Part shown: positions 25,701 to 33,161 of the stretch, piece by piece | Layout: every line of letters starts with the position of its first letter | Position numbering within the stretch: the stretch's first letter is position 1 | Source of the DNA: Siderastrea radians | Taxonomy: Eukaryota; Cnidaria; Anthozoa; Scleractinia; Rhizangiidae | Assembly (NCBI GenBank): GCA_964017195.1 | Contig: OZ024891.1 | Location: forward strand, 1,957,394-2,021,393 | Direction of reading: 5' to 3' | DNA: 64,000 nucleotides | Made by a program: the position numbers and the translations under genes | The notes under the pieces: model-generated | Database searches by the model: none | What the model was told of the DNA's origin: nothing | The model's input: only the letters and a program-made list of their open reading frames with translations

Positions 25701-27980
25701 CTAATATGCTCCAGCTGACAGAGGCTGGTAGCTGAGATAATACACGGATCAAATGTCCTTTGGAAATGAATATTTATTTTCCGGATAAGAAAAGGAACAA
25801 GAGAACGGTATTTTTGGTTCCTTAAGTTCTCCAAGTTTTCTTTGATATCAAAGGGATGAAAAAGACAGCGAAGTTGGCAAACATCAGATAGCAGTTTTCA
25901 AATGGCGATGCTTGATTATTGAGCCAGCCGTTTAAAACTCATTTAGTCGAGAAGTAGCGAGACAATTTCAAATTACTCTTTTAACATTAGCAAATGGAAG
26001 CCCTATTAACATTAGCAAATGGTACTATGGAAACTCTCAATGGCTGTTATTATTTTTTCTTGTTTTTTTTTTTTAACTTATGGTAAGATTTGATTTATTT
26101 TATCCAATTGCCTAAAAAGAGCAAAAAAAATCTGTAATTATCGAAACCTTCGTCAGAACCCTGTAAAAGACTTATCGATCCAAATTCACGCGCCTGCTTG
26201 CTTCACACATCTTTCGTGATTTTCCGAAGAAAATGTTGATTTTAGTAACAACGTAGACAAATTTTCGTTACTAGGTGAAAGAGGTGTCTTTAATGGCATT
26301 AGTTTTATCCCTTGATGGATACTAGGATTGCTCGAGGAAGCTTGAAGGCGCATGCGCAGTGGTTTGACTCCTCCCACTTTGTACACCATGTAATTGGCAC
26401 AAACTTCTTCATGGGGTGAACGGAAGTGTGCTTCTGGTACTGAAGATTTTCCTTTGCCACCTAACTACCTCTTTTTGATTGTACTTTCTACCACTTTAGC
26501 AATTTACGATTCGCTGTTTATGTATTTTTAAACTGTAGTTGTAGTTTTGGTAACTTTTTTTTTTTTACCGTAGGATTGCTTGTCAATGAGAACACCTTTT
26601 GGCCCAAGGCACGAATTTCAATGGCACGATCCAAACCTCCTGAAAAGCGGATCTTACACCGGGAACAATATTGATCGATACATAGCATTGCCACACTTAC
26701 CGATGGAAATCTGATTGACTGATGGATTGGTTATCAGAGAGAGTTCTTTCTTTCTCGTTTACACAGTACTTTTGACGGATTCAAATCAATTAATCTCACA
26801 TATGCAAAACGCCCGTGTATACAATACAGACATTAAGCAAAGTAAGCAGTGTGAAACTATCGTCCATAAAACAACCGTTATGTTGATCTTTAAGTAAACA
26901 TAAAGGTCAAATTAATGCTTCAAGTCATTACTCTAAAGATAAGTTATAAGACAAATCTTAAAACACAAACCTACGCCTAAAGGCAGCATTGGCTATCGAA
27001 CCTTGTTATCTTACAATAAGAAGTGGAAAAACTAATTAAATAGGAAGGAGACATGCATGACAAATGTGAGGATTGTGATGGTAATTTTACAACTCGGACC
27101 AAAATAACGAAAACAATCGAAATCAGGCAATCCACTGTAAGTCGATTGACGCGGTCTTGGGCCGGTTCACGCTATATTATTGTACTGACAGTAGAAAGAC
27201 ATTACAACCGGCGTTTTACAGATGTTAACGACACTGACTAAAATAGGGGTATTATATCATTCATGAATTTAAAAATTTGGACTTGGTGGTTAGCCAATAC
27301 GCGAAATTGAAATGGACGGGGCTCTTCAAATTGCCAAAATAAACGATTTGTTGAAAGATTTTTTTCATCCATATTTATTTGCCTACTTATCAATTTTCCT
27401 CAAGGTTAAGTTCTAAAGATGCAATTACTAGATAACTTACCAGAAACGAGGCCAGAAACGAAAAAAAAACTGCCTTTTATAATCACGAATACTAATATAA
27501 TTAAAATTTTGGTGAGAAGATTTAACCTGGTCCTATTCTGCTAATCTCTTTTCCTTTATTCGGAATTAATCACAGGTACAATCCGTATCCGTATCGTCGG
27601 GTGTTGCGTTGTAACATCATAATCAATTCTTGTTTTGAAATACAGCACTATCAACTCATCTTGTAATAAATAGTAAAATATACATATTGCTGATTTCGAG
27701 ATATTACGCTCATAGTTTTATATTTATCAATAGCCAACGAGGCGTGCAGGGAAAAATTGAGTTCGATTTTGTAAACTGGATTGATAAAGCAAATTAACCA
27801 CTGTAAGGAAACGAAATTGACTAATCGGCGTGGGTTGGTGGAGCGTGCGTCGTGTCTCGCGCGTTTCGCGTCACGTGTCATGTCGGCCGTCAGCCGTCAG
27901 CCGTCAGCCGTGGGTCTAGCGTCGTGGGTCGTGGATCTCTAAAGGGTTGATACGAAAATGCGGATGGCAGAGAAGAATAG

Positions 27981-28054
27981 TAACATATTCACATTCATTC
28001 AATAAGACACTCTATGACTTATGCTTATTAAGATATGGGAGGAAAAAATTTTGC
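27981..28054 (-). repeat. B2 copy of retroelement split direct repeat
   Basis: This segment (TAACATATTCACATTCATTC...GGAGGAAAAAATTTTGC) matches 49,502-49,575 almost perfectly. It forms the outer 3' end of the tyrosine-recombinase retroelement. Confidence 0.85.
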
Positions 28055-28274
28055 ATAAGACATAAAGTGGGAGTATAAATGTAGGGATGGTAGACGTCGC
28101 TGAAGGGGAGGAGGGTGGGGAAAACCAATTCGCGTCACCCTAAGAGCCCGCGTGGAAATGAGAGGACGAGTTTGAAACGAGAGAACGCTTAAATAAAGGG
28201 AGTAGCCTGAGAGGGGGTAGAATGCGCCAAGGGAATTAAGCTAGATAAACAGGAATGCTTAAAGCGTTTTCGTG
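28055..28274 (-). repeat. A2 (distal part) of retroelement split direct repeat
   Basis: The portion from 28,123 matches the A1 repeat at 55,088-55,257 (AGAGCCCGCGTGGAAATGAG, then AATGCGCCAAGGGAATTAAG). A1 has a short extra segment (GCAAAAAATTAACCCC). A2 stops at 28,274, where the Polinton begins, and resumes at 49,480. Confidence 0.85.
28269..28274. other. Target-site duplication, left
   Basis: TTCGTG abuts the left Polinton terminus and is repeated at 49,474-49,479. Six bp is the duplication length known for Polinton/Maverick integrases. Confidence 0.92.
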
Positions 28275-28627
28275 AGTAGTAAGTCGGGCTCACATAGCAC
28301 ACTTTACCTCGTTTTGATGCGAGGCTTCTGATTGGTGGTTGGGTTGCCCCTAGTAACGGAAACGACTGTCCATAAGGATCGTGGGCTCAAGTGGAAGTCA
28401 CATGACCGGAAATGACGTCACTGGAACCGGAAGTCACGTGTTTTGGCATGGGAAACCGCTGACCAGTCTGAAAAAGGGATCGCGGGCTCATGGAACCGGA
28501 AGTCACGTGGTTTGGGATGGGAAACCGCTGACCAGTTGGAAAAAGGGATCGTGGGCTCAGGAGGGGGCAAAACCACTGAGGAACGCGGGCTCAAAGTCCA
28601 AAGTCCAATTGGCGCATCGGGGGCAGG
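28275..28627 (+). repeat. Left terminal inverted repeat of the Polinton
   Basis: It pairs with 49,197-49,473. The outer ~150 bp are nearly identical. The left arm carries a tandem duplication of about 74 bp (the unit spans GGAACCGGAAGTCACGTG to GGGATCGYGGGCTCA) that is present once on the right. Repeated GGATCGTGGGCTCA words occur throughout. Confidence 0.93.
28413..28440 (+). promoter_or_regulatory. CRE-like, ETS-like and E-box cluster in TIR
   Basis: TGACGTCA at 28,413-28,420 is a perfect CRE octamer, CCGGAAGT at 28,427-28,434 is an ETS-type core, and CACGTG at 28,435-28,440 is an E-box. The ETS/E-box pair recurs in the duplicated unit near 28,498 and the cluster recurs inverted in the right TIR at about 49,305-49,340. 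Host factor control is inferred only from motif identity. Confidence 0.5.
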
Positions 28628-28635
28628 TATAAAAA
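28628..28635 (+). promoter_or_regulatory. TATA box for first Polinton gene
   Basis: TATAAAAA followed by GG lies 41 nt upstream of the ATG at 28,669. The same TATAAAAAGG word precedes many other genes in the element. Confidence 0.65.
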
Positions 28636-28668
28636 GGCAACTAGAGGGGTTAGGTGGTGATTGTGACC

Positions 28669-29469
28669 ATGAGTTTTTACATCACCCTTATCAGTGATCA
28701 AGCACAAGGCACGGGGCAAAAATTTACCGCCAGACTTCCTCGTTCACACTATCTGGTAGAAGATGATTGGGAAGCGGCCCTGGTTCATATCTCACACCCT
28801 GGTTTTAATCAACAATTGGTAGATCAAACCAAGCAGAATTGGACGCAACAAGATAGTCAAAACCATTGGATGAAAACAGATATTAGATACATACCAAAAC
28901 GTGCTGATGGAACGGCTCCCATTCAAGTCACCAAACAAATCCATTTACCTCCAGGGTATTACCACAATTTGAAAGAAGCATGGATCGCCATCGCGTACGA
29001 AATGGAAAAACAACACATGGAAGTCATGATGGATATAGCCAAAATGGACGTGGACGATCTATCCAAACGACAACAACTAGCTGCTCTCAACCTCGCTCAA
29101 CCCTACGTGAAAATCACCAATACAGGCATCGCCTCCGAATTAGATTCGTTGTATGTACTCATACCAGCTAACATGCAATTTGAAATGGAATGGAAATTGG
29201 CTGGCCTGATGGGACTTGTGAAAGATGGAACGCCAACGCAGAGAATTGTGGAAGAAAAAAATTATTTGGTGAAACATATCGTGGATTATGACGATCGACA
29301 CAAATGGGAAGAAACCGTCGGTCCTGCCAACAAATATCCACCTTTTGGCCATGTCTCCGTCAGCTTTACTCACCCCGATTTCGAGTATGAGTTGTTCTTG
29401 GGTCCCAATCTCAGTCGACAACCATTTCCCCCACCCAAACCGTCAAACCGCAACAACAACAACAATTGA
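28669..29469 (+). CDS. 'SFYVTL' family protein, paralogue 1, N-terminal part (penton/minor-capsid-like?)
   Basis: The ATG at 28,669 (context ACCATGA) opens with MSFYITL, matching the starts of the two full-length paralogues at 34,238 and 35,292. The frame runs 266 codons and ends in a CAA/CAAC microsatellite coding for an asparagine run. The region homologous to the last ~80 residues of the paralogues is present in another frame at 29,469-29,717, so the gene is split. The family is conserved within this element. Its position near capsid genes and its length suggest a single jelly-roll minor capsid or fibre role, but I cannot demonstrate the fold. It is the leftmost gene, just inside the TIR and 8-9 kb from its paralogues. 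Confidence 0.7.
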   Translation: MSFYITLISDQAQGTGQKFTARLPRSHYLVEDDWEAALVHISHPGFNQQLVDQTKQNWTQQDSQNHWMKTDIRYIPKRADGTAPIQVTKQIHLPPGYYHNLKEAWIAIAYEMEKQHMEVMMDIAKMDVDDLSKRQQLAALNLAQPYVKITNTGIASELDSLYVLIPANMQFEMEWKLAGLMGLVKDGTPTQRIVEEKNYLVKHIVDYDDRHKWEETVGPANKYPPFGHVSVSFTHPDFEYELFLGPNLSRQPFPPPKPSNRNNNNN

Positions 29470-29717
29470 TGATTTACACGGATCTCGTCGCACAGAGCAT
29501 TGTGGGAAATCAACAAAAAGGTTTTTTACGTACCTTGGATGCCGGCAATACTGACCATCAGTTTGATACCACTGAACGGATGTATTTTCCTCTTGGCAAA
29601 ACCATCTTTGACAGCATTGCCATGGACATTCAAACAGCTGACGGACAACCGGCTCCTTTCAAACAAGGCAGAACCATCATCACTCTTCAACTCTCCAGAA
29701 AAAGTCAACGGACATGA
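29469..29717 (+). CDS. 'SFYVTL' paralogue 1, C-terminal part in shifted frame
   Basis: This 82-codon frame aligns with the C-termini of the proteins at 34,238-35,281 and 35,292-36,341. Shared features are Y-x-D near the start, VG about ten residues later, an LR motif, an F/Y-x-P-L segment and the closing F-x-x-G-x-T-x-x-T-L. The frame change falls at or near the (CAA)n tract at 29,450-29,465, pointing to a microsatellite slippage frameshift. A programmed shift or assembly error is also possible. Reading upstream in this frame gives a polyglutamine stretch before the conserved block. Confidence 0.7.
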   Translation: MIYTDLVAQSIVGNQQKGFLRTLDAGNTDHQFDTTERMYFPLGKTIFDSIAMDIQTADGQPAPFKQGRTIITLQLSRKSQRT

Positions 29718-30146
29718 TAACTACTTAGATTGTTTTAGTGAAGAACCGAGGAATAAAAAGGCTTACCGCTATCCGTGGGTGTTGCTTGCTTGCTTGCTTG
29801 CTTCCTTGCTTGGAGTGAAGAAGACAATGGGAACGCGGAGTGGTTGGGTTTTTATAGAGAAACAAAGGGTCACGTGGGAGGGTAAGGAACCAATGAGAGA
29901 AACGCTCGATGGTGCCTTGGGAGGGGAAGAGGTCATGAGGATGAGGAGACCCTTTGTGCCTTGGGAGGGGAAGAGGTCATGAGGATGATACCTTGGGATG
30001 GGTGCCCCAGGGAGGGGAAGGGGTGGGGGGGGACCCCCCTCCCCCCTCCTTAGATAGCCCATGAGGCTTTGCGCGGATCGGGGTATATAGGCCGAGGGAG
30101 GCCCCAGGACGCCACTCCTAGCTTTGAGTTCGTGCTTGGTTGACTT
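29718..30146 (+). promoter_or_regulatory. GC-rich intergenic promoter region
   Basis: This gap holds a (CTTG)n tract (about 29,787-29,812), an inverted-CCAAT-type word (AACCAATGAG, near 29,887), two tandem copies of CTTGGGAGGGGAAGAGGTCA about 55 bp apart, a G8/C6 block at about 30,025-30,047 and a TATATA box at about 30,085. The GAGGGGAAG/GGTCATGAGGATGATACC block recurs in inverted orientation at 44,755-44,845, upstream of the minus-strand gene at 44,676. The shared module suggests co-regulated, possibly early, genes. Confidence 0.6.
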
Positions 30147-30167
30147 ATGTCAGTTGGTGCTGCAAAA

Positions 30168-30581
30168 ATGTCCACAACGAGAAGACCCTTGGGTTCCCTG
30201 CGGACTTACGAGAATGTTCATGGTGAAGGGAGTTTGGGCAGACGAGTTGGCCCCGAGGTAACGGCAATCGAACGACATACAAGGTCGATGTACGCCAGGA
30301 GGGAGGAAGCGTGGCGCCCCCTGAATCGGCAGCGCGTGGAGGCCTTCATCCGTTTATTTTTATTATGTTTTGTGGAGCCGGAGAATGGCCGACCTCTTCA
30401 ACCAGTGACTTACCGTAGGTTAAAGAGAGCGCTGGTGCATCGCATCATCCCTTGGATCGAGCGATGGATAGTGGCGACCAGGGAGGAGAGATTTTGGCCC
30501 ATTAGTATGAGGATGTTCGAGGAACTTGACTTTTTTATGGCGGCACTCTGCCGCAACTGTACTGTGGAGATGAATGGCTAA
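30168..30581 (+). CDS. Unknown basic/alpha-helical protein, probably frameshifted
   Basis: The ORF can start at 30,147 or at the better-placed ATG at 30,168 (AAAATGT), giving 137 residues. I do not recognise it. The N-terminus is Ser/Thr/Arg-rich. A long helical region follows with alternating hydrophobic and arginine residues (FIRLFLLCFVEPENG, later RIIPWIERWIVATREERFW). A second frame overlapping the last ~15 codons continues to a stop near 30,672 with a strongly charged helix rich in KKAEERERRER. Its composition makes it a likely true C-terminus separated by a one-base shift near 30,545-30,575. It follows a shared promoter module and may be an early accessory gene. No function is assigned. 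Confidence 0.55.
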   Translation: MSTTRRPLGSLRTYENVHGEGSLGRRVGPEVTAIERHTRSMYARREEAWRPLNRQRVEAFIRLFLLCFVEPENGRPLQPVTYRRLKRALVHRIIPWIERWIVATREERFWPISMRMFEELDFFMAALCRNCTVEMNG

Positions 30582-30674
30582 CGATTAGTCATTTTTATCG
30601 AGAAGTGAAGAAAGCGGAGGAACGGGAAAGACGGGAACGAGCCAGCCGTGTTCGACGCGTTTTGTTTGTTTGAA

Positions 30675-30998
30675 AGGAGTTGAACATTTTTATTCCTGTT
30701 GAGATTGTTTTTATTGTGAGTCAAGGCTACTGTGAGTCAAGAGACATTTATTTATGACCATAGTGCAAACTCAGTGTTGTCAGTTTTTAAAATTTTAATT
30801 AAAAAAGAGTTGATGTTTTTTACAAATGGTTGTCCATCTCTTGCCACGCGGGTTGGGGTGCACCTATTTACAAATTGGAAAAGCTATGTACAGTTTGAAA
30901 AATAAAAAACTAAAAATGGCTATGTACAATTGAAAAAAAATAAAAAACTAAAAAAAAAAAGGCTATGTACAATTCCAAAAATAAAAAACTAAAAATGG
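30675..30998. other. AT-rich convergent intergenic region with tandem repeats
   Basis: This separates the plus-strand gene at 30,168 from the minus-strand SLOG gene. From about 30,885 to 31,015 it holds three or four copies of a ~42-45-bp unit (AAAAATAAAAAACTAAAAATGGCTATGTACAATT). The last copy overlaps the 3' end of the SLOG ORF. Two GTGAGTCAAG words lie at 30,716 and 30,730. Confidence 0.7.
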
Positions 30999-31682
30999 CT
31001 ATGTACAATTACAAATGAAAGTCTTCGAGCTCCAGAAGTAATTGATCAATGTTCTCGGGGAGACAGAAGGTGCGACTCGGGTTTTGTCGTCCACATCCCG
31101 GGATCCCACGATAGCACTGCTTTGATGAAGGGTGGGCTTTTTAGGTCCCCAAGGAACAAATTGACTGCCAGTGACTAGGGTGGCGGCATTCTCGTTGACT
31201 TGGTAGTAATGGTCGGACCTGTACCATGATTGACTGGGGATGTCAAACAGGTAGACGGGTTTGCCTTGATCCATGGCCAATTGCACGGTCCAACCGGTGC
31301 CTCCTTTCACGCGTTTATGATCCTGTTCCAAAATGCCAAAGGCATAGAGGGTATGGGCTTTTTTGGCAATTTGATAATTGCGTTGCAGCAATTGCAGGGT
31401 GTAAAAATGGTTCGGCATTTGTTTCCCTAGTTTCTCAGCTGCCTGGTGAAGATGTGGGTTGGCCAGCATCAAGACTTCCACGGTGGAAGGGGTGATGAAG
31501 GTAGCTCGAGGATGGTTCGGGGGGACCAGGACTTCTACTTGCATCCCAAACTGTTTACCCAGTTGTTCGACGAGTTCGTCAGTACCTCTGGCTCCCCCGG
31601 TGTACACCACATGGCCATGACCCATTTGCAGTTCCAAGGCCTCGAGATCTTGTTCTCCAATCATGTCGATGTCTGGGGGCAT
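30999..31682 (-). CDS. SLOG (DprA/LOG-like) Rossmann-fold nucleotide-binding protein
   Basis: This 227-aa protein has the landmarks of the SLOG superfamily (SMF/DprA-LOG). A first strand is followed by the glycine loop GGARGTDE (residues 29-36). An RN-containing helix follows (QRNYQIAKKAH, about 100-110), then the second glycine loop GGTGWTVQLA (127-136), then GKPVYLFD (140-147). SLOG domains bind nucleotides or nucleotide-derived ligands and, in prokaryotes, act as sensors in conflict systems such as SLOG-SLATT and Thoeris-type operons; this is established family knowledge. Its presence in a Polinton is unusual. It is divergently transcribed from the GRF zinc-finger gene across a repeated CCAAT promoter. 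The last ~40 residues look non-domain and run into tandem repeats. Ligand and function are unknown; a modified-nucleotide enzyme such as a LOG hydrolase is an alternative. Confidence 0.8.
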   Translation of the reverse strand: MPPDIDMIGEQDLEALELQMGHGHVVYTGGARGTDELVEQLGKQFGMQVEVLVPPNHPRATFITPSTVEVLMLANPHLHQAAEKLGKQMPNHFYTLQLLQRNYQIAKKAHTLYAFGILEQDHKRVKGGTGWTVQLAMDQGKPVYLFDIPSQSWYRSDHYYQVNENAATLVTGSQFVPWGPKKPTLHQSSAIVGSRDVDDKTRVAPSVSPRTLINYFWSSKTFICNCT

Positions 31683-31860
31683 TGCTTTGAGAATGACGAC
31701 TCAGGGACCAAGGGAGCTTCTCAAATAGGGACAGTTGACCAATGGGAAGACAAGAGGTTCTTATGTGGATAGGGAAAAGCTGACCAATGGGAAGATGAGA
31801 AGTCCTTATATGGGTAGGAGAAGCTGACCAATGAGACCCAAGGGTCATGGGTATAAAAAG
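31683..31860. promoter_or_regulatory. Bidirectional promoter with three repeated CCAAT units
   Basis: GACCAATGGGAAGA or GACCAATGAGA occurs three times (about 31,737, 31,787 and 31,827) within ~45-bp units. This is followed by TATAAAAAGG at 31,852-31,861, 38 nt upstream of the plus-strand ATG at 31,890. Toward the SLOG gene only a weak CTATTTGAG TATA-like word is seen. Confidence 0.65.
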
Positions 31861-31889
31861 GCATGGGGTGGGTGAAAATCTTGAGCACG

Positions 31890-32411
31890 ATGTCTGTCGA
31901 TCGGAAGAGAAAACAAAGCGTACACCCTGCGGGGAAGAAGAAAAAGAAAGAGAATGTGGACTGTGATCCTGTGGTACGCGACCTGGTGGAAGACACCCGA
32001 GCTGCTGTGGACGATATGATGAAAGAATTGAATGACATGGTGGAGCAATCTACACCACCACCATCACCTCAATTCACATTGACGACCGTGTATGACAAAG
32101 ATCCTCCCAGTTCGGTGGACTATATGGTATGTCCTTGCCATGATGTGCGTTTGGAGGCCCGAGAATCTCAAAAAGGATGGCCTTATGTGAAATGTCCCAT
32201 GCAACCGTGTTTCCTGTTTTGTGGACAAGATCAAGCCTTGGAGTATATGAAAGCCGTGTATAATCAACCTCATGCCGAAGTGTTGGACATGTGGTGTTGT
32301 TTGCAATGCTTTTGCCGTGAACCCGCCACGCTTCAACAGAGTCATCCGACTCAGAACCCCGATCGCTTGTTTCTGAATTGTTCCAAGAAAAAGTGTGGCT
32401 TCTTCCGATGA
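31890..32411 (+). CDS. GRF-type zinc-finger protein, 5' part, ending at an in-frame TGA
   Basis: The start at 31,890 (ACGATGT) is preferred over 31,863, which is only 11 nt after the TATA box. The N-terminus is basic (KRKQSVHPAGKKKKK), followed by an acidic helix and two cysteine-rich modules. The second (CxCREPA, then NPDRLFLNC, KKKCGFF) matches the GRF zinc finger, which binds single-stranded nucleic acid in Topo III-alpha, NEIL3 and APE2. The first module (CPCHDVRLEA, CPMQPCFLFC) looks like a degenerate copy. The TGA at 32,409 replaces the tryptophan that closes the GRF motif, and the same frame stays open to 32,756, so this is a nonsense mutation or a read-through site. Confidence 0.72.
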   Translation: MSVDRKRKQSVHPAGKKKKKENVDCDPVVRDLVEDTRAAVDDMMKELNDMVEQSTPPPSPQFTLTTVYDKDPPSSVDYMVCPCHDVRLEARESQKGWPYVKCPMQPCFLFCGQDQALEYMKAVYNQPHAEVLDMWCCLQCFCREPATLQQSHPTQNPDRLFLNCSKKKCGFFR

Positions 32412-32756
32412 GCCGATCAACCCTTGGGTCCCAAGTACTGGAGTTGGTTTCATGTCCATCCCCCCAAAAAAGCCGATCCACTCGCGGAACCACCCAGCCG
32501 TGATGCTCAAGGATATCCCAAACGTGGAGTGGATATCCCTGGCCCGCCACCTCCAGTCAGAAGGAAAGAGGACGTGGAACGAGAACGGTCCCTGACAGAT
32601 TATGAGAAACAATTGTTGCGAGAAATTCAAGATCTCAAGAACCGTCAAGAAATGATGGTAGCCCCAGCTCCACCACCCCCTAAGTACAGTGACAGTGTTG
32701 AGAACTGGCAGAAAGGTCTAGAGACCATCACCTGTGGACGTCTAGGTCTCTTTTAA
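32412..32756 (+). CDS. GRF protein continuation downstream of the in-frame TGA
   Basis: This is the same frame as 31,890-32,411 with no further stop for 115 codons, ending TAA at 32,754. The first residues after the stop (A-D) are those expected after the W of a GRF finger. The rest is proline-rich (PPPPVRRKEDVERERS), then a charged helix (LTDYEKQLLREIQDLKNRQE) likely to form a coiled coil, then a short tail. An AATAAA-like word follows at about 32,774. It has no independent good ATG, so it is read as part of the upstream gene. Confidence 0.65.
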   Translation, partial: ADQPLGPKYWSWFHVHPPKKADPLAEPPSRDAQGYPKRGVDIPGPPPPVRRKEDVERERSLTDYEKQLLREIQDLKNRQEMMVAPAPPPPKYSDSVENWQKGLETITCGRLGLF

Positions 32757-32804
32757 TGTATTAAAAAGGAGTAGGAATAAATTTTTTTTATTTAGTGTGT
32801 CACC

Positions 32805-33161
32805 ATGGAGTCTGTGTGTTATGCGTGGGATTCTGTCTTGTCCCTGGGGCAATGGCAATGCCATCAAACCCTTCGCCAAGTCTTATATGATCACCAACCC
32901 GGTACCAAAATCCCCATACCCCCTTGTCCCGAGGACACGCATCCTCTCCACCTCTTTGAAGAAACCCATGTCGACCGCAACTTGTATCGATGGGTGGTGT
33001 TTGTTTTATGGTTAAAAGCTCACCCGAACGCATGGCGATGGTATCGAATCATTCAAAAGGCGCATCCCGACACGGTCCCCACCATACCGGCCTTATGGGA
33101 TGAATGCCAGAACGTATGGCCCCTCGAAAGAAAAAGGTCGACGTGTCCAAACAATGGATGA
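32805..33161 (+). CDS. Unknown small protein overlapping the integrase start
   Basis: A good start (ACCATGG at 32,805) lies 44 nt after an ATTAAAAAGG promoter word. The 118-residue product is rich in Trp, His and Cys (WVVFVLWLKAHPNAWRWYRI is the most hydrophobic part). It overlaps the integrase ORF by 58 nt in another frame. I do not recognise a family. The distinct promoter word, good Kozak context and compact packing argue it is real. It might be an accessory or regulatory protein co-transcribed with integrase. Confidence 0.55.
   Translation: MESVCYAWDSVLSLGQWQCHQTLRQVLYDHQPGTKIPIPPCPEDTHPLHLFEETHVDRNLYRWVVFVLWLKAHPNAWRWYRIIQKAHPDTVPTIPALWDECQNVWPLERKRSTCPNNG

Larger units (their letters stand above)
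7000..27980. other. Long host non-coding region
   Basis: About 21 kb of AT-rich DNA without convincing coding exons. ORFs are short and have no recognisable domains. It contains scattered inverted-repeat elements (listed separately at 8,824, 16,262, 22,035 and 22,323), poly-A/T tracts (11,927-11,965) and a G/C-rich block of tandem 'gccgtca' and 'cgtgggt' words at about 27,885-27,935 just before the retroelement boundary. Confidence 0.5.

Noticed and set aside
29500..29982. 160-aa plus-strand ORF overlapping the SFYVTL C-terminus
   Set aside because: The first half is a frame shadow and the rest is simple-repeat (CTTG)n and promoter sequence.
32064..32648. Long antisense ORFs across the GRF gene (up to 194 aa)
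   Set aside because: No domain signatures. They are shadows of the GC-biased sense gene.
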